Shown here: one piece after another, positions 1 through 8,457 of the stretch
How the letters are laid out: each line of letters starts with the position of its first letter
How positions within the stretch are numbered: the stretch's first letter is position 1
Assembly (NCBI GenBank): GCA_009377475.1
Contig: WHTY01000020.1
Location: 1 to 58,020, forward strand
Reading direction: 5' to 3'
Length of the DNA: 58,020 bases
Source of the DNA: Actinophytocola sp.
GTDB taxonomy: Bacteria; Actinomycetota; Actinomycetes; Mycobacteriales; Pseudonocardiaceae
Translations under genes and position numbers: made by a program
Notes under the pieces: generated by a model
The model's input: the letters and a program-made list of their open reading frames with translations, nothing else
Told to the model about the DNA's origin: nothing
The model's database searches: none

Positions 1-113
1 AGGTGATCGCCGAGGTGCAGGCCAGCAGGCTGACCGAGCGGGGCGCGACCCGCGCCGACGACCGGCTCTCCGAGGCAGCCATGGAGGACCGCAAGCGTGA
101 GGGGTACTTCTGA
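1..113 (+). CDS. cysD: Sulfate adenylyltransferase subunit 2, C-terminal end (partial)
   Basis: The first 113 bases read as an open frame (first full codon at position 3) ending in RKREGYF and a TGA. This basic, aromatic tail is typical of CysD, the ATP-sulfurylase subunit that adenylates sulfate to APS. The stop overlaps the ATG of cysN by one base (TGATG), so the two are translationally coupled. The gene starts outside the window. Identity rests on the short tail and the cysN neighbour. Confidence 0.85.
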   Translation, partial: VIAEVQASRLTERGATRADDRLSEAAMEDRKREGYF

Positions 114-1390
114 TGAGCTCACTGCTCCGGCTCGCCACAGCGGGCAGCGTGGACGACGGCAAGTCCACGCTGGTCGGGCGGCTGCTCTACGACACGAAGT
201 CGGTGCTGGCTGACCAGCTCGACGCCGTCACGCGGGCCAGTGTGGACCGTGGCGCTGACACGCCGGACCTGTCGCTGCTGGTCGACGGGCTGCGGTCGGA
301 GCGCGAGCAGGGCATCACGATCGACGTCGCCTACCGCTACTTCGCGACACCAAAGCGGTCGTTCGTGCTGGCCGACACGCCAGGTCACGTGCAGTACACC
401 CGCAACACGGTGACAGGCGCGTCCACCGCGCAGCTCGGCGTGCTGCTTGTCGACGCCCGCAACGGCGTGATCGAGCAGACCCGCCGCCACGCCGCCGTCC
501 TTGCGCTGCTGGGCGTGCCGAGGCTGGTGCTCGCGGTGAACAAGATCGACCTGGTGGACTACGACGAGTGCGCCTTCGAGGTGATCGCCAAGGAGTTCAC
601 CGAGCACGCGACCGCGCTGGGCTACGGCGTCGGCGACGTCCTGTCGGTACCGGTGTCGGCGCTGCACGGTGACAACGTCGCCACCCGCTCGGAGCACACG
701 CCGTGGTACACCGGGCCGACGCTGCTGACGCACCTCGAGGAGGTGCCGGTCGCGCCGGACCCTCACGACGAGTCGTTCCGGTTCCCGGTGCAGTACGTGA
801 TCCGGCCGCGCACCGAGCAGTTCCCGGACTACCGGGGCTACGCGGGGCAGATCTCGTCCGGCACGGTGCGGCCTGGCGACGAGGTCGTCGTCCTGCCTGA
901 TGGCCAGCGGACCACGGTCACGGGCATCGACACCGCCGACGGGCCGCTGGAGGAAGCGGGCTCGGGCGCGTCGGTCACGCTGCTGCTCGCCGACGACGTC
1001 GACATCGCGCGCGGCGACCTGATCGCGGCGGCCGCGTCCGCGCCGGAGGTGACCGACGAGTTCACTGCCGCGTTGTGCTGGCTGGCGTCGAAGCCGCTGA
1101 AACCGGGCGCGCGGGTGCTGGTCAAGCACGGCGCGAAGACGGTGCAGGGGATGGTGTCCGAGCTGTCGGCGCGGTTCGACGAGCAGACGTTGCAGGTCGA
1201 GGACGACCCGGACTCGCTGGCGCTGAACGACATCGGCCGTGTCGAGCTGCGCACCGCCGAGCCGCTGCCGGTGGACGACTACGGCCACGCGCACCGCAAC
1301 GGCGCGTTCCTGGTGATCGACCCGTCCAGCGGTGACACGCTCGCCGCAGGGCTGGTGGGCGCGCCGCTGTCGGCGTTGGGTGTCGGCTGA
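113..1390 (+). CDS. cysN: Sulfate adenylyltransferase subunit 1 (GTPase CysN)
   Basis: This 425-residue translational GTPase-like protein couples GTP hydrolysis to sulfate adenylation by CysD, the first step of assimilatory sulfate reduction in the cytoplasm. The G-domain motifs are intact: P-loop GSVDDGKST at residues 11-19, DTPGH at 88-92 and NKID at 143-146. EF-Tu-like beta-barrel domains follow. The length fits a stand-alone CysN; there is no C-terminal APS kinase (CysC) extension. It starts one base inside the cysD stop and is followed after 2 bases by a chelatase gene, so the three form one operon. Confidence 0.96.
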   Translation: MSSLLRLATAGSVDDGKSTLVGRLLYDTKSVLADQLDAVTRASVDRGADTPDLSLLVDGLRSEREQGITIDVAYRYFATPKRSFVLADTPGHVQYTRNTVTGASTAQLGVLLVDARNGVIEQTRRHAAVLALLGVPRLVLAVNKIDLVDYDECAFEVIAKEFTEHATALGYGVGDVLSVPVSALHGDNVATRSEHTPWYTGPTLLTHLEEVPVAPDPHDESFRFPVQYVIRPRTEQFPDYRGYAGQISSGTVRPGDEVVVLPDGQRTTVTGIDTADGPLEEAGSGASVTLLLADDVDIARGDLIAAAASAPEVTDEFTAALCWLASKPLKPGARVLVKHGAKTVQGMVSELSARFDEQTLQVEDDPDSLALNDIGRVELRTAEPLPVDDYGHAHRNGAFLVIDPSSGDTLAAGLVGAPLSALGVG

Positions 1391-1392
1391 CG

Positions 1393-2229
1393 ATGCGGTT
1401 CGCACGCTTTCGCCCCGCCCGGCAGGGTGTCGCCGTGGCCGGGCCTGCCCCGCACGGCCCTGCCCCGCACGACGGCGCGCCGCTGGTGCTGGTGGCGCAC
1501 GGCAGCCGCGACCCGCGCTCGGCGGCCACGATCCGGCGGCTGGCCGACGTCGTGTGTCGACTCGCGCCGGGTCTGGACATCCGTGTGGCGTTCCTCGACC
1601 TCTCCGAGCCGCCGTTGGCGTCCGTGCTGGACGACGTCGCCGCCGAAGGCCACGGCGAGGTCGTCGTGGTGCCGCTGCTGCTGGGCAACGCCTTCCACTC
1701 CAAGGTGGACCTGCCCGCGCTGGTCGCGGCGGCCGAGCAGCGCTCGCCGGGCCTGCGGGTGCGGGTGTCCGACGTGCTCGGTCCCGATCCACTGCTGTTC
1801 GACGCGGTGTATGACCGGCTGACCGAGGCGGGCGCGGCCCCGGACGCCACGCTCGGCGTCGTCCTGGCGGGGGTGGGCTCCGCCGACGCCGCCGCCAATG
1901 ACGTCGTCGCGGATGTCGCGGCGCGGCTGCACCGGCGCGGCGACTGCGCGGCGGTCACACACGCCTTCGCAACGTGCGGCCCTGACGTCGAGTCCGCCAT
2001 CGCGGCGTTGCGGGCACACGGCGCGGAGCGGGTCACCATCGCGCCGTGGTTCCTGGCTCCCGGGCTGCTGCTGGACCGCATCGACCGGCGCGCCCGCGAC
2101 GTCGCACCGGACGCCCTGCTTGCCGCACCGCTCGGCGCGGCTGACGCCGTCGCTGACGTCGTCCTCACCCGCTACGCCACCACGGCCACAAACCTGACCG
2201 CCACAACCCTGACCGCCCACGCCGCCTAA
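1393..2229 (+). CDS. CbiX/SirB-family sirohydrochlorin chelatase
   Basis: A 278-residue protein of the CbiX class of tetrapyrrole chelatases. The signature VLVAHGSRDPRS near residue 32 carries the metal-binding His, and HSKVDLP follows near residue 108. A second, weaker repeat of the fold fills the C-terminal half, as in long CbiX proteins. Immediately downstream of cysDN it most likely inserts Fe into sirohydrochlorin to make siroheme for sulfite reductase. A cobalt role cannot be excluded, since a B12 region lies 32 kb away. The N-terminus is low-complexity (PAPHGPAPHDG), and a GTG near 1435 is an alternative start. Confidence 0.85.
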   Translation: MRFARFRPARQGVAVAGPAPHGPAPHDGAPLVLVAHGSRDPRSAATIRRLADVVCRLAPGLDIRVAFLDLSEPPLASVLDDVAAEGHGEVVVVPLLLGNAFHSKVDLPALVAAAEQRSPGLRVRVSDVLGPDPLLFDAVYDRLTEAGAAPDATLGVVLAGVGSADAAANDVVADVAARLHRRGDCAAVTHAFATCGPDVESAIAALRAHGAERVTIAPWFLAPGLLLDRIDRRARDVAPDALLAAPLGAADAVADVVLTRYATTATNLTATTLTAHAA

Positions 2230-2290
2230 TCCCGCGAGTCTCACCGTATTTGCCGCGAGTTGCACCCTATTCCCCGCGAGTTGCACGATC
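2230..2290 (+). repeat. 21-bp tandem intergenic repeat, GCGAGT..CACC family (3 units)
   Basis: Three units beginning CGCGAGT start at 2233, 2254 and 2275, spaced exactly 21 bases. Each continues with YKCACC and an AT-rich TATTTG- or TATTCC-like segment. The array begins directly after the stop of the chelatase gene. The same family recurs at 12784-12863 and 48993-49193. Confidence 0.85.
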
Positions 2291-2386
2291 CCGTGCCGCG
2301 TGTTCCGACTTCCCGCGTCGCCTGCGTGACCGTCGTCACGACTCGCCGCAGCGACCGTCGCGACGACGTATGCGAGGCTGTCTCCC

Positions 2387-3163
2387 ATGGCTGACGAACT
2401 GGTGCACTACGCGGTGGATCGCGGCGTCGCGACCATCACGCTCGACTCCCCCAGCAACCGCAATGCGCTGTCCGCGCAGCTTCGCGCCGAGCTGAAGCAG
2501 CACCTGACCAGCGCGATCGACGACGACGCGGTCCGGGTCATCGTGCTCGACCACACCGGTCCCGTCTTCTGCGCGGGCATGGACCTCAAGGAAGCGCGCG
2601 GCTCCGGCGCGGGCGACCAGGGCGTCAACGAGTTCCCGCAGCTACTGACCCAGATCATGACCAGCCCGAAGCCGGTCGTGGCGAAGCTGGCCGGACCGGC
2701 CCGCGCGGGCGGCGTCGGGATCGTGGCCGCCGCCGACATCGCCGTGGCCGTGGAGGACGCGACGTTCGCGTTCAGCGAGGTCCGCATCGGCGTCGTGCCC
2801 GCCGTGATCTCCATCCCGGTGCTGCCGAGGCTGCTGCCGCGCGCGGCGCACGAACTGTTCCTCACCGGCGAGAAGTTCACCGCCAGCAGAGCCGCAGACA
2901 TTGGCCTGATCAACTCGGCCGTTCCCGCCGACGCCCTGGACGACGAAGTCCAACGCTTCGTGCAGGCCTTGGTCGCGGGTGGGCCGCAGGCGGTCGCTGC
3001 CACGAAGGAGCTGCTGCGCGGCGACGTCACGGCCGACGACCTGGCGAAGTCGTTCAACGACATGCTGTCGCTGTCGGCGGGGTTCTTCGCCAGCGAGGAA
3101 GGCCAGGAAGGCATCACGGCGTTCGCGCAGAAGCGCCAGCCGAACTGGATCCCGGACGCCTAA
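2387..3163 (+). CDS. Enoyl-CoA hydratase/isomerase family protein
   Basis: A 258-residue crotonase-fold protein. The oxyanion-hole segment FCAGMDLKEA (about residues 61-70) and the second glycine-rich motif AGPARAGGVGIVAAADIAVA identify the family, which acts on acyl-CoA thioesters. The length is usual. It stands alone, preceded by a repeat array. Its exact reaction (hydratase, isomerase or hydrolase) cannot be read from the sequence. Confidence 0.9.
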   Translation: MADELVHYAVDRGVATITLDSPSNRNALSAQLRAELKQHLTSAIDDDAVRVIVLDHTGPVFCAGMDLKEARGSGAGDQGVNEFPQLLTQIMTSPKPVVAKLAGPARAGGVGIVAAADIAVAVEDATFAFSEVRIGVVPAVISIPVLPRLLPRAAHELFLTGEKFTASRAADIGLINSAVPADALDDEVQRFVQALVAGGPQAVAATKELLRGDVTADDLAKSFNDMLSLSAGFFASEEGQEGITAFAQKRQPNWIPDA

Positions 3164-3189
3164 CGCCGAACACGACGTCCGGAACGCAT

Positions 3190-3360
3190 GACACGGCGGA
3201 GACGGTCGCGACCGTCCTGTGGTCGGCCTGGAACGGCATCATCAGCCTCGGCTGGCGTCCCGACCGGCTGCGCCGATCCGACGCCGACCTTCGCGAGCTG
3301 CTCAAGACGGCGACCGACGTCATCGCCAACGGGCTGCTACAGCACTCCGTGCGCGATTGA
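3190..3360 (+). pseudogene. TetR-family regulator, C-terminal remnant
   Basis: Starting near the GAC at 3190, an open frame of about 56 codons reads DTAETVATVLWSAWNGII, then a conserved-looking LGWRPDRLRRSDADLRELL segment, and ends at TGA 3358-3360. This is the last-helices pattern of TetR ligand-binding domains. No helix-turn-helix half and no in-frame start precede it; the frame runs back into the 3' end of the enoyl-CoA hydratase gene. I read it as a decayed regulator stub left by a deletion. The family call is by pattern only. Confidence 0.55.
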
Positions 3361-3363
3361 CGA

Positions 3364-3789
3364 TCAGACTGGCGGATGGGTGCTGAGCCACGACGTCGCG
3401 CGCCGCGCCGACGCCCGCGACAGCCACGCGTCCTGCATCTGCTCCGCCAGCTCCTGCCGGGTGAGCTCGCCGAGACGACTCGCGCGCACCAGCACGGACC
3501 GGTGCCCGTCGAAATGAGGGGTGGTGAAGAACGGCAGCGCCGGATCCTGCACCAATGCCTGTTTTTCCGCCTCGGAGGCGACCCAGAACACGATGACGTC
3601 GGGGTACCGTTCCCCGGTCTCCGGATCGACCGCGTCCGGTCGCGGCGTGCGGAAGAAGATGAACGACTTCCCACCGACCTGATAGACCGGATTCTCACCG
3701 CCGCCATGCGTGACGGCGACGTGCGGCATGGCCAGCGCCAACTCGTGCACGTCCTCGACCCGCGCCGGCCGGCTGTCCTCGTCGGCCAT
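3364..3789 (-). CDS. MmcQ/YjbR family protein
   Basis: A 141-residue protein with the MmcQ/YjbR (CyaY-like fold) pattern: a start around PHVAVTHGGGENPVY, then KSFIFFRTPRPDA, and a C-terminal LTRQELAEQMQDAWLSRAS helix. The biochemical role of the family is unclear. I chose the ATG at 3789 (MADEDSR): it lies one base after the TGA of the upstream TfoX-like gene, and the residues before it look non-coding. The two genes form a small operon. Confidence 0.8.
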   Translation of the reverse strand: MADEDSRPARVEDVHELALAMPHVAVTHGGGENPVYQVGGKSFIFFRTPRPDAVDPETGERYPDVIVFWVASEAEKQALVQDPALPFFTTPHFDGHRSVLVRASRLGELTRQELAEQMQDAWLSRASARRATSWLSTHPPV

Positions 3790-3790
3790 G

Positions 3791-4135
3791 TCAGAGTCGC
3801 TTCGCTTTGGCCGGGAGCGTCCGCGCGAACGCGACACCCCGTGTCACCCACGTCCTGAGCGCCTCATCCGACCGCACCGCGTCCAGGGTGACGTTCAGCC
3901 ATCCCCGCATCTCACGTCCGCCCATCACCATCGGCGTGACGTGCGGGTCGTCGACGAGCGCAGCCGCCTCGGCCGGATCGGCGCGCACGAGCAGCCCGCC
4001 CTGCCCGCTCGCCGCCACGGACATGTTCCCGTCGATGAGGAACGCCAGCCCGCCGAACATCCGTTGCTCGGCGACGCCGGATTCCGCGGCGACCAGCTCG
4101 CGGATCCGGTTCGCCAGGTCTTCGTCGTATGCCAT
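3791..4135 (-). CDS. TfoX/Sxy N-terminal domain protein
   Basis: A 114-residue protein matching the TfoX N-terminal domain: LANRIRELVAAESGVAEQRMFGGLAFLIDGNM, followed by a central VRADP segment and a C-terminal MRGWLNV. In proteobacteria TfoX regulates competence. In actinomycetes the solitary domain has no settled role and is commonly paired with YjbR proteins, as here. Start ATG 4135 (MAYDEDL) is chosen because the upstream 40 codons lack family similarity. Confidence 0.8.
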   Translation of the reverse strand: MAYDEDLANRIRELVAAESGVAEQRMFGGLAFLIDGNMSVAASGQGGLLVRADPAEAAALVDDPHVTPMVMGGREMRGWLNVTLDAVRSDEALRTWVTRGVAFARTLPAKAKRL

Positions 4136-4169
4136 GCGAGCACTATCCCCCAACCGCCCGACAAAAACC

Positions 4170-4904
4170 CTACGTCGCCAGGCTGTCGAGGTAGTCCCGC
4201 AGCTTCGCATGCAGCGCGGGCGCGCTCCAGATGCGCAGCACCTCCTCCTCGTCAAGCGGCGTGCCGACGTCGATGCGCTCGCGGGCAGGGCGGCGGAGCT
4301 GCGACTTCGCCAGCGCGTACACCTCGGGTGGTGCGGCGGCGAGGTGTACGGCGCGGTCGAGCGCGGTGGGCAGGAGAGCGTCGGGCGCCACGGTCTCGTG
4401 GACGAGGCCGATCTCGACGGCCTGCGCGGGGTCCAGACGGTGCGCCGCGAGGACCAGCCGCTCGGCGGCAGGGCCGACGGCGTGGCGCATGATCTCCAGC
4501 GGCACCGTGGGGAACGGCACCCCCGCCGCCAGCTCGGTGAGGCCGACCGTCCCGCCCGACATCAGGCGCAGGTCGCACGCGGCGGCGAGGACGCACCCGC
4601 CAGCCAACGCGTGACCGTTCACCGCGCCGACGACCGGGCGGCGGTGCTCGAACAGCGCCAGCGCCGCGACGCTCAGCGCGGGCAGGAACTCGGCGACGTA
4701 CTCCGCCCCGCCGTCGGCGATGCGCTTGAGGTCCACGCCCGCCGAGAAGGACCGGCCGATCCCGGTGAGCACCACCGCGCGGGCGTCGGCCACCTGGTCC
4801 AGCACCCGCGGCAGCGCGGTGAGCAGCTCCAGGTCGAGCGCGTTCACCGGGCCGTGGTCCATGCGCAGGACGGCGATGTCGTCGTGCTCAGTCGTCTCGA
4901 TCAT
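4170..4904 (-). CDS. Enoyl-CoA hydratase/isomerase family protein
   Basis: A 244-residue crotonase-fold protein with GRSFSAGVDLKRI (first oxyanion loop) and VNGHALAGGCVLAAACDLRL (second). Start ATG 4904 (MIETTEHDD) is preferred over the upstream in-frame ATG at 4958 because the family fold begins there. The gene lies back-to-back with mtnA (46 bases between starts), so the two may share a divergent promoter region. The substrate is unknown. Confidence 0.88.
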   Translation of the reverse strand: MIETTEHDDIAVLRMDHGPVNALDLELLTALPRVLDQVADARAVVLTGIGRSFSAGVDLKRIADGGAEYVAEFLPALSVAALALFEHRRPVVGAVNGHALAGGCVLAAACDLRLMSGGTVGLTELAAGVPFPTVPLEIMRHAVGPAAERLVLAAHRLDPAQAVEIGLVHETVAPDALLPTALDRAVHLAAAPPEVYALAKSQLRRPARERIDVGTPLDEEEVLRIWSAPALHAKLRDYLDSLAT

Positions 4905-4950
4905 CCGGGCATTATGCCTCCGCACGCCGGACGTCGGGCACAATGAACCC

Positions 4951-5907
4951 GTGCGCACGATCGACTGGCGCGGCGATCACATCGAGCTGATCGACCAGAC
5001 CCGACTCCCCGGCGAACTGGTCACGCTGCGGATCGACACGGTGGACGCCCTGGTGGACGCGATCACCCGGCTGGCCGTTCGGGGTGCGCCCGCGCTGGGC
5101 GTGGCCGGTGCGCTGGGGGTGGCGCTCGCCGCCAGGTCCGGCGACACCGAGCAGGCCGCACGCCAGGCCGAGACGCTGCGCACGGCCCGCCCGACGGCGG
5201 TGAACCTGGCCTGGGGTGTCGACCGGGCGCGGGCCCGGCTCGGCGAGGGTCCTGACGCCGTGCTCGCGGAAGCACTCGACATCCTGGACGCCGACGTGCG
5301 GGTGAACCGCGCCGTGGGCTCGCGCGGGGCGCGGTGGCTGCTCGACGCGCTCGGACGTCCGGTGAACGTCCAGACGCACTGCAACGCGGGCGCGCTGGCC
5401 TGCGTCGAGTGGGGCACCGCTCTGGGCGTGGTCCGCGCCCTGCACCGGGACGGGGCACTCGGTCACGTCTACCTGAACGAGACCCGGCCACTGCTCCAGG
5501 GCGCCAGGCTCACGGCGTGGGAGCTGGCACAGGCCGGGATCGCGCACACCCTGGTGGTGGACTCGGCCGGACCGAGCGTCGTGGCACGGGGCATGGTGAA
5601 CGCGGTGATCGTGGGCGCGGACCGGGTCGCCGCGAACCGCGACGTGATCAACAAGGTGGGTACCTACCCGCTGGCGCTGGCGGCGGCCCGAGCCGGTATC
5701 CCGTTCGTCGTCGCGGCACCCGAGTCGACCATCGACCCGGACACGCCCGACGGCTCGGCCGTGACGATCGAGGTCCGCGACCCGGCGGAAATGCTCGGCA
5801 CGCACACGCCGCCCGACACGGCCGCGTTGAACCTCGCCTTCGACGTCACCCCCGCCGACCTGGTGACCGCGATCGTCACGGAGGATCGGGTGCTGACGGC
5901 TCGCTGA
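4951..5907 (+). CDS. mtnA: S-methyl-5-thioribose-1-phosphate isomerase
   Basis: MtnA converts 5-methylthioribose-1-phosphate (or a 5-deoxy analogue) to the ribulose-1-phosphate in methylthioadenosine salvage. The 318-residue protein keeps the catalytic Cys144 (QTHCNAGAL) and Asp224 (IVGADRVA), 80 residues apart as in characterised enzymes. NKVGTYPLA and APESTIDPDTPDG follow. The GTG at 4951 gives the family N-terminus VRTIDW; the open frame runs further upstream only as shadow of the opposite gene. It converges with, and overlaps by 32 bases, a class II aldolase gene. Confidence 0.93.
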   Translation: MRTIDWRGDHIELIDQTRLPGELVTLRIDTVDALVDAITRLAVRGAPALGVAGALGVALAARSGDTEQAARQAETLRTARPTAVNLAWGVDRARARLGEGPDAVLAEALDILDADVRVNRAVGSRGARWLLDALGRPVNVQTHCNAGALACVEWGTALGVVRALHRDGALGHVYLNETRPLLQGARLTAWELAQAGIAHTLVVDSAGPSVVARGMVNAVIVGADRVAANRDVINKVGTYPLALAAARAGIPFVVAAPESTIDPDTPDGSAVTIEVRDPAEMLGTHTPPDTAALNLAFDVTPADLVTAIVTEDRVLTAR

Positions 5908-6562
5908 GCCGGTGGAGCGTGCCGTAGTCACGGTCCAGCACGACCTGGCGCGCCGCGGCCTGCTGCTCGGCGTCCAGCGCACGCGGCGGGCCGATCGCCG
6001 CCGCTTTTTGGTAGACGCCGCAGGCCCACTCCAGCAGCAGCGCGTCGTCCAGCGCGCGGTCCAGTGTGGACGCGTAGGCGATCGCGCCGTGGTTGGCCAG
6101 CAGCGCCGCCGACTTGTCCGCCAACGCCGTCAGCACCAGCTCAGCCAGTTCCGATGTGCCGAACGGGGCGAAGGGCGCCACCCGGATGGCGCCGCCGAGC
6201 TCGAGCAGTTGGTAGTGGATACACGGCAGTTCGTCGAGCACCGTCGAGAGCGCCACCGCCAGCGGCGAGTGCGTGTGCACGATGGCCCCCGCGCGGTACC
6301 GGCGGTAGATGCCGAGGTGCATCCGCAGCTCCGACGTCGGCTCCAGGTCACCCGCCACGACGTTCCCCGCGAGGTCCACCACGGTCACGTGCTCGGGCGC
6401 CGTCTGGGCCAGCACGACCCCGGTGGCCGTGACCGCCACGTGCTCCCCTGCCCTGGCACTCACGTTGCCCGCCGTGCCGATCACCGCGCCGGACGACGCC
6501 AGCGCGCGGCTCGTGTCGGCGACGGCGTCCCGGAGGGCGTCCCAGGATGGTGCGGTGCTCAC
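5876..6562 (-). CDS. Class II aldolase/adducin family protein (putative 5-deoxy/methylthioribulose-1-P aldolase)
   Basis: A 228-residue class II aldolase. GTAGNVSAR (phosphate-binding loop), a catalytic Glu in TSELRMHLGIYRR, zinc ligands HTH in IVHTHSPLAVA and a third His in ANHGAIAYAS are all present. Start GTG 6562 (VSTAPSWDAL). Family members cleave fuculose-, rhamnulose- or deoxyribulose-phosphates, or act as MtnB dehydratase. The tail-to-tail neighbour mtnA favours 5-methylthioribulose-1-phosphate or 5-deoxyribulose-1-phosphate as substrate, which is an inference from context. The 3' ends of the two genes overlap by 32 bases. Confidence 0.87.
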   Translation of the reverse strand: MSTAPSWDALRDAVADTSRALASSGAVIGTAGNVSARAGEHVAVTATGVVLAQTAPEHVTVVDLAGNVVAGDLEPTSELRMHLGIYRRYRAGAIVHTHSPLAVALSTVLDELPCIHYQLLELGGAIRVAPFAPFGTSELAELVLTALADKSAALLANHGAIAYASTLDRALDDALLLEWACGVYQKAAAIGPPRALDAEQQAAARQVVLDRDYGTLHRLSEPSAPDPP

Positions 6563-6623
6563 GTCGGCACCGTACCCGGCCACGACGCCGGGAGCGCACG
6601 AGCTCCCGGCGTCGTGCGGCCGG

Positions 6624-8135
6624 CTATCCCGTCGCGGTCGTCTCCGCCGTCGTGGGCACGGCCGCATCGCCGTCACCCTCATCCCGTGGCGTCAGCAGCG
6701 AGCCGAGGACGGCGATGGCAACGTTGATGCCGAGGCCGAGCAGCCCTCCGGGGACGCCGTACAGCTCCTCCTCGCCCATCACGGTCCACACCCCGGCGAA
6801 CAACGCGCCCGCGAGCATGCCCCAGAACAGCGGCCCCGCCCGGAGCCGGTCCCAGTAGAGCCCGAGGATGAACGCCGGTGCGATCTGCACGATCAGCTCG
6901 AACTTCAGCACGAAGATGTTGTAGAGCGTGGTCGGCGGGTTCCACGCGAGCAGCAACAGCACCGCGACCACCGCGATCCCGACGAGCTTGCCGACGAGCA
7001 CCTGCTGCCGTTCGGACGCACGCGGGTTGATGTACCGGCCGTAGAGGTCGTGCGAGACCACCGACGACAGGCTCAGCAACGCGGAGTCCGCCGTGGACAC
7101 GATCGCCGCGATCACGCCGCCGAACAGCAGGATCATGAGCAGGTAGAACACGACGTTGATCCCGGCGACCTTGTTCGCCATCATGCCGACCAGCTGCTCC
7201 GAGTCCGTCTCGGACAGTCCAGGGAACAGCTCGAGCCCGATGATGCCGACCAGGAAGACGACGCCGGTCGTCACGAACGGCATCCACGCCATGATGGCCA
7301 GCGACCGCTTGAGCGTGCGCTCGCTCTTCGCGGCGTACACCCGCTGGATCGCGTGCGGGTAGACCGCGGCGCCGAAGCCGATGAGGACGATCATCGCCAG
7401 CCAGTTCACCGACGTCTCGCCGTCCGGCACGCCCACCTTCTCCGGCGACTGGTTCACGACGTGCTGCGTGAGCCCGGCGATGTCGCCCTCGATCAGGTAC
7501 AGCGACCCGAACAGCAACACCCCGACGCCGATCAGCAGCGCGATGCCCTGCATCACGTCGGTCAGCGCGACCGCGCGCATGCCGCCCATCCAGGAGTAGG
7601 CCAGCATGACGAGCACGAACGCGATCACGCCGATCTGGTAGGGCACGGTGTTGCCGGTCAGGCCAGAGATGCCCTGGCCCATCGCGACGAGCTGTTCGAG
7701 CAGGTAGTTCGCCAGCCCCCACAGCATCAGGATCGCGACGAGAATCGAGACCCGGGTCGAGCGGAAGCGGTGGCGGACCCAGTCGGTCGGCGTCACGAAC
7801 GACTCCCGCTTCGCGATGACATACAGCCGGGGCGCGAACAGCAGATACACCGCGATGACCGCGATCATGAACATGACCGACTGCCACCACACGAACCCCG
7901 ATCGGTAGGCCTCAGGTGCGTAGCCGATGACCGAGTTTCCGCTGTACTGGGTCGCATACAGCGTGAAGAACAGCGCGACGAAGCCCAGGCCACGACCGGC
8001 GAGGAAGTACCCGCGCACGCTGGTGCGGACGTTCGGCTGCCCTCGTCCGGCGAAGTAGCCGATGATCAGCATGATCGCGGCGTAAGCGAGCAGCACGATA
8101 ATGCCGCTGGTGCCACCGAAGTTCAGATTTTCCAC
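6624..8135 (-). CDS. Sodium:solute symporter (SSS family)
   Basis: A 503-residue membrane protein with about 13 hydrophobic segments. SSS hallmarks include YFLAGRGLGFVALFFTLYATQYSG near the N-terminus and the central AAIVSTADSALLSLSSVVSHD segment, which carries Na-site residues. Start GTG 8135 has GGAGGG (8141-8146) six bases upstream and overlaps the preceding small membrane gene by 13 bases. Such pairs form a transporter with a small subunit. Context (GntR, CoA-transferase, HMG-CoA-lyase-like enzyme) suggests an organic acid as substrate. Confidence 0.92.
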   Translation of the reverse strand: MENLNFGGTSGIIVLLAYAAIMLIIGYFAGRGQPNVRTSVRGYFLAGRGLGFVALFFTLYATQYSGNSVIGYAPEAYRSGFVWWQSVMFMIAVIAVYLLFAPRLYVIAKRESFVTPTDWVRHRFRSTRVSILVAILMLWGLANYLLEQLVAMGQGISGLTGNTVPYQIGVIAFVLVMLAYSWMGGMRAVALTDVMQGIALLIGVGVLLFGSLYLIEGDIAGLTQHVVNQSPEKVGVPDGETSVNWLAMIVLIGFGAAVYPHAIQRVYAAKSERTLKRSLAIMAWMPFVTTGVVFLVGIIGLELFPGLSETDSEQLVGMMANKVAGINVVFYLLMILLFGGVIAAIVSTADSALLSLSSVVSHDLYGRYINPRASERQQVLVGKLVGIAVVAVLLLLAWNPPTTLYNIFVLKFELIVQIAPAFILGLYWDRLRAGPLFWGMLAGALFAGVWTVMGEEELYGVPGGLLGLGINVAIAVLGSLLTPRDEGDGDAAVPTTAETTATG

Positions 8136-8413
8136 GTCGACCCTCCGTCCGTGACGTCGGCTGCCGCCTCTTCCTGCTGCTCGACCAGGTTCCACTTGCG
8201 CAGGCACAGCCAGCTCGTGAACGCGGAGAGCGCGAGCGTGCAGCAGACGGAGAGCACCACCCAGTACGGCACGCCGAACACCAGCGGTTCGACGACGCCG
8301 GAGGGCAAGTAGAGCGGAATCCCCGCCAGGATGATCAATGACATGACCACCCACACCCAGGGACTGCGTATGGGTTCCCTGACGGAACGGTCATCGGATC
8401 GTCTTTGGTCCAT
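8123..8413 (-). CDS. Small membrane partner of SSS transporter (DUF3311-like)
   Basis: A 96-residue protein with two transmembrane segments: WVWVVMSLIILAGIPLYL and the VVLSVCCTLALSAFTSWL stretch. A cytosolic charged tail ends in STWKI. Small two-helix proteins of this type commonly precede SSS permease genes and overlap them, as here (13 bases). Start ATG 8413 (MDQRRSDD) is preferred because GGGAG sits about 7 bases upstream; ATGs at 8428 and 8446 are alternatives. The family assignment is by topology and position rather than a firm motif. Confidence 0.7.
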   Translation of the reverse strand: MDQRRSDDRSVREPIRSPWVWVVMSLIILAGIPLYLPSGVVEPLVFGVPYWVVLSVCCTLALSAFTSWLCLRKWNLVEQQEEAAADVTDGGSTWKI

Positions 8414-8457
8414 AGTGAACTCCCGCATCGGGTCGATACTTGCCATTCCGCACGATT

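Noticed and set aside
119..1792. Long minus-strand frame of 557 codons opposite cysN and the chelatase gene
   Set aside because: Arg/His-rich antisense shadow of two well-supported genes; no domain pattern.
6309..8312. 667-codon plus-strand frame opposite the SSS transporter
   Set aside because: His/Gln/Arg-rich shadow without hydrophobic or domain structure.
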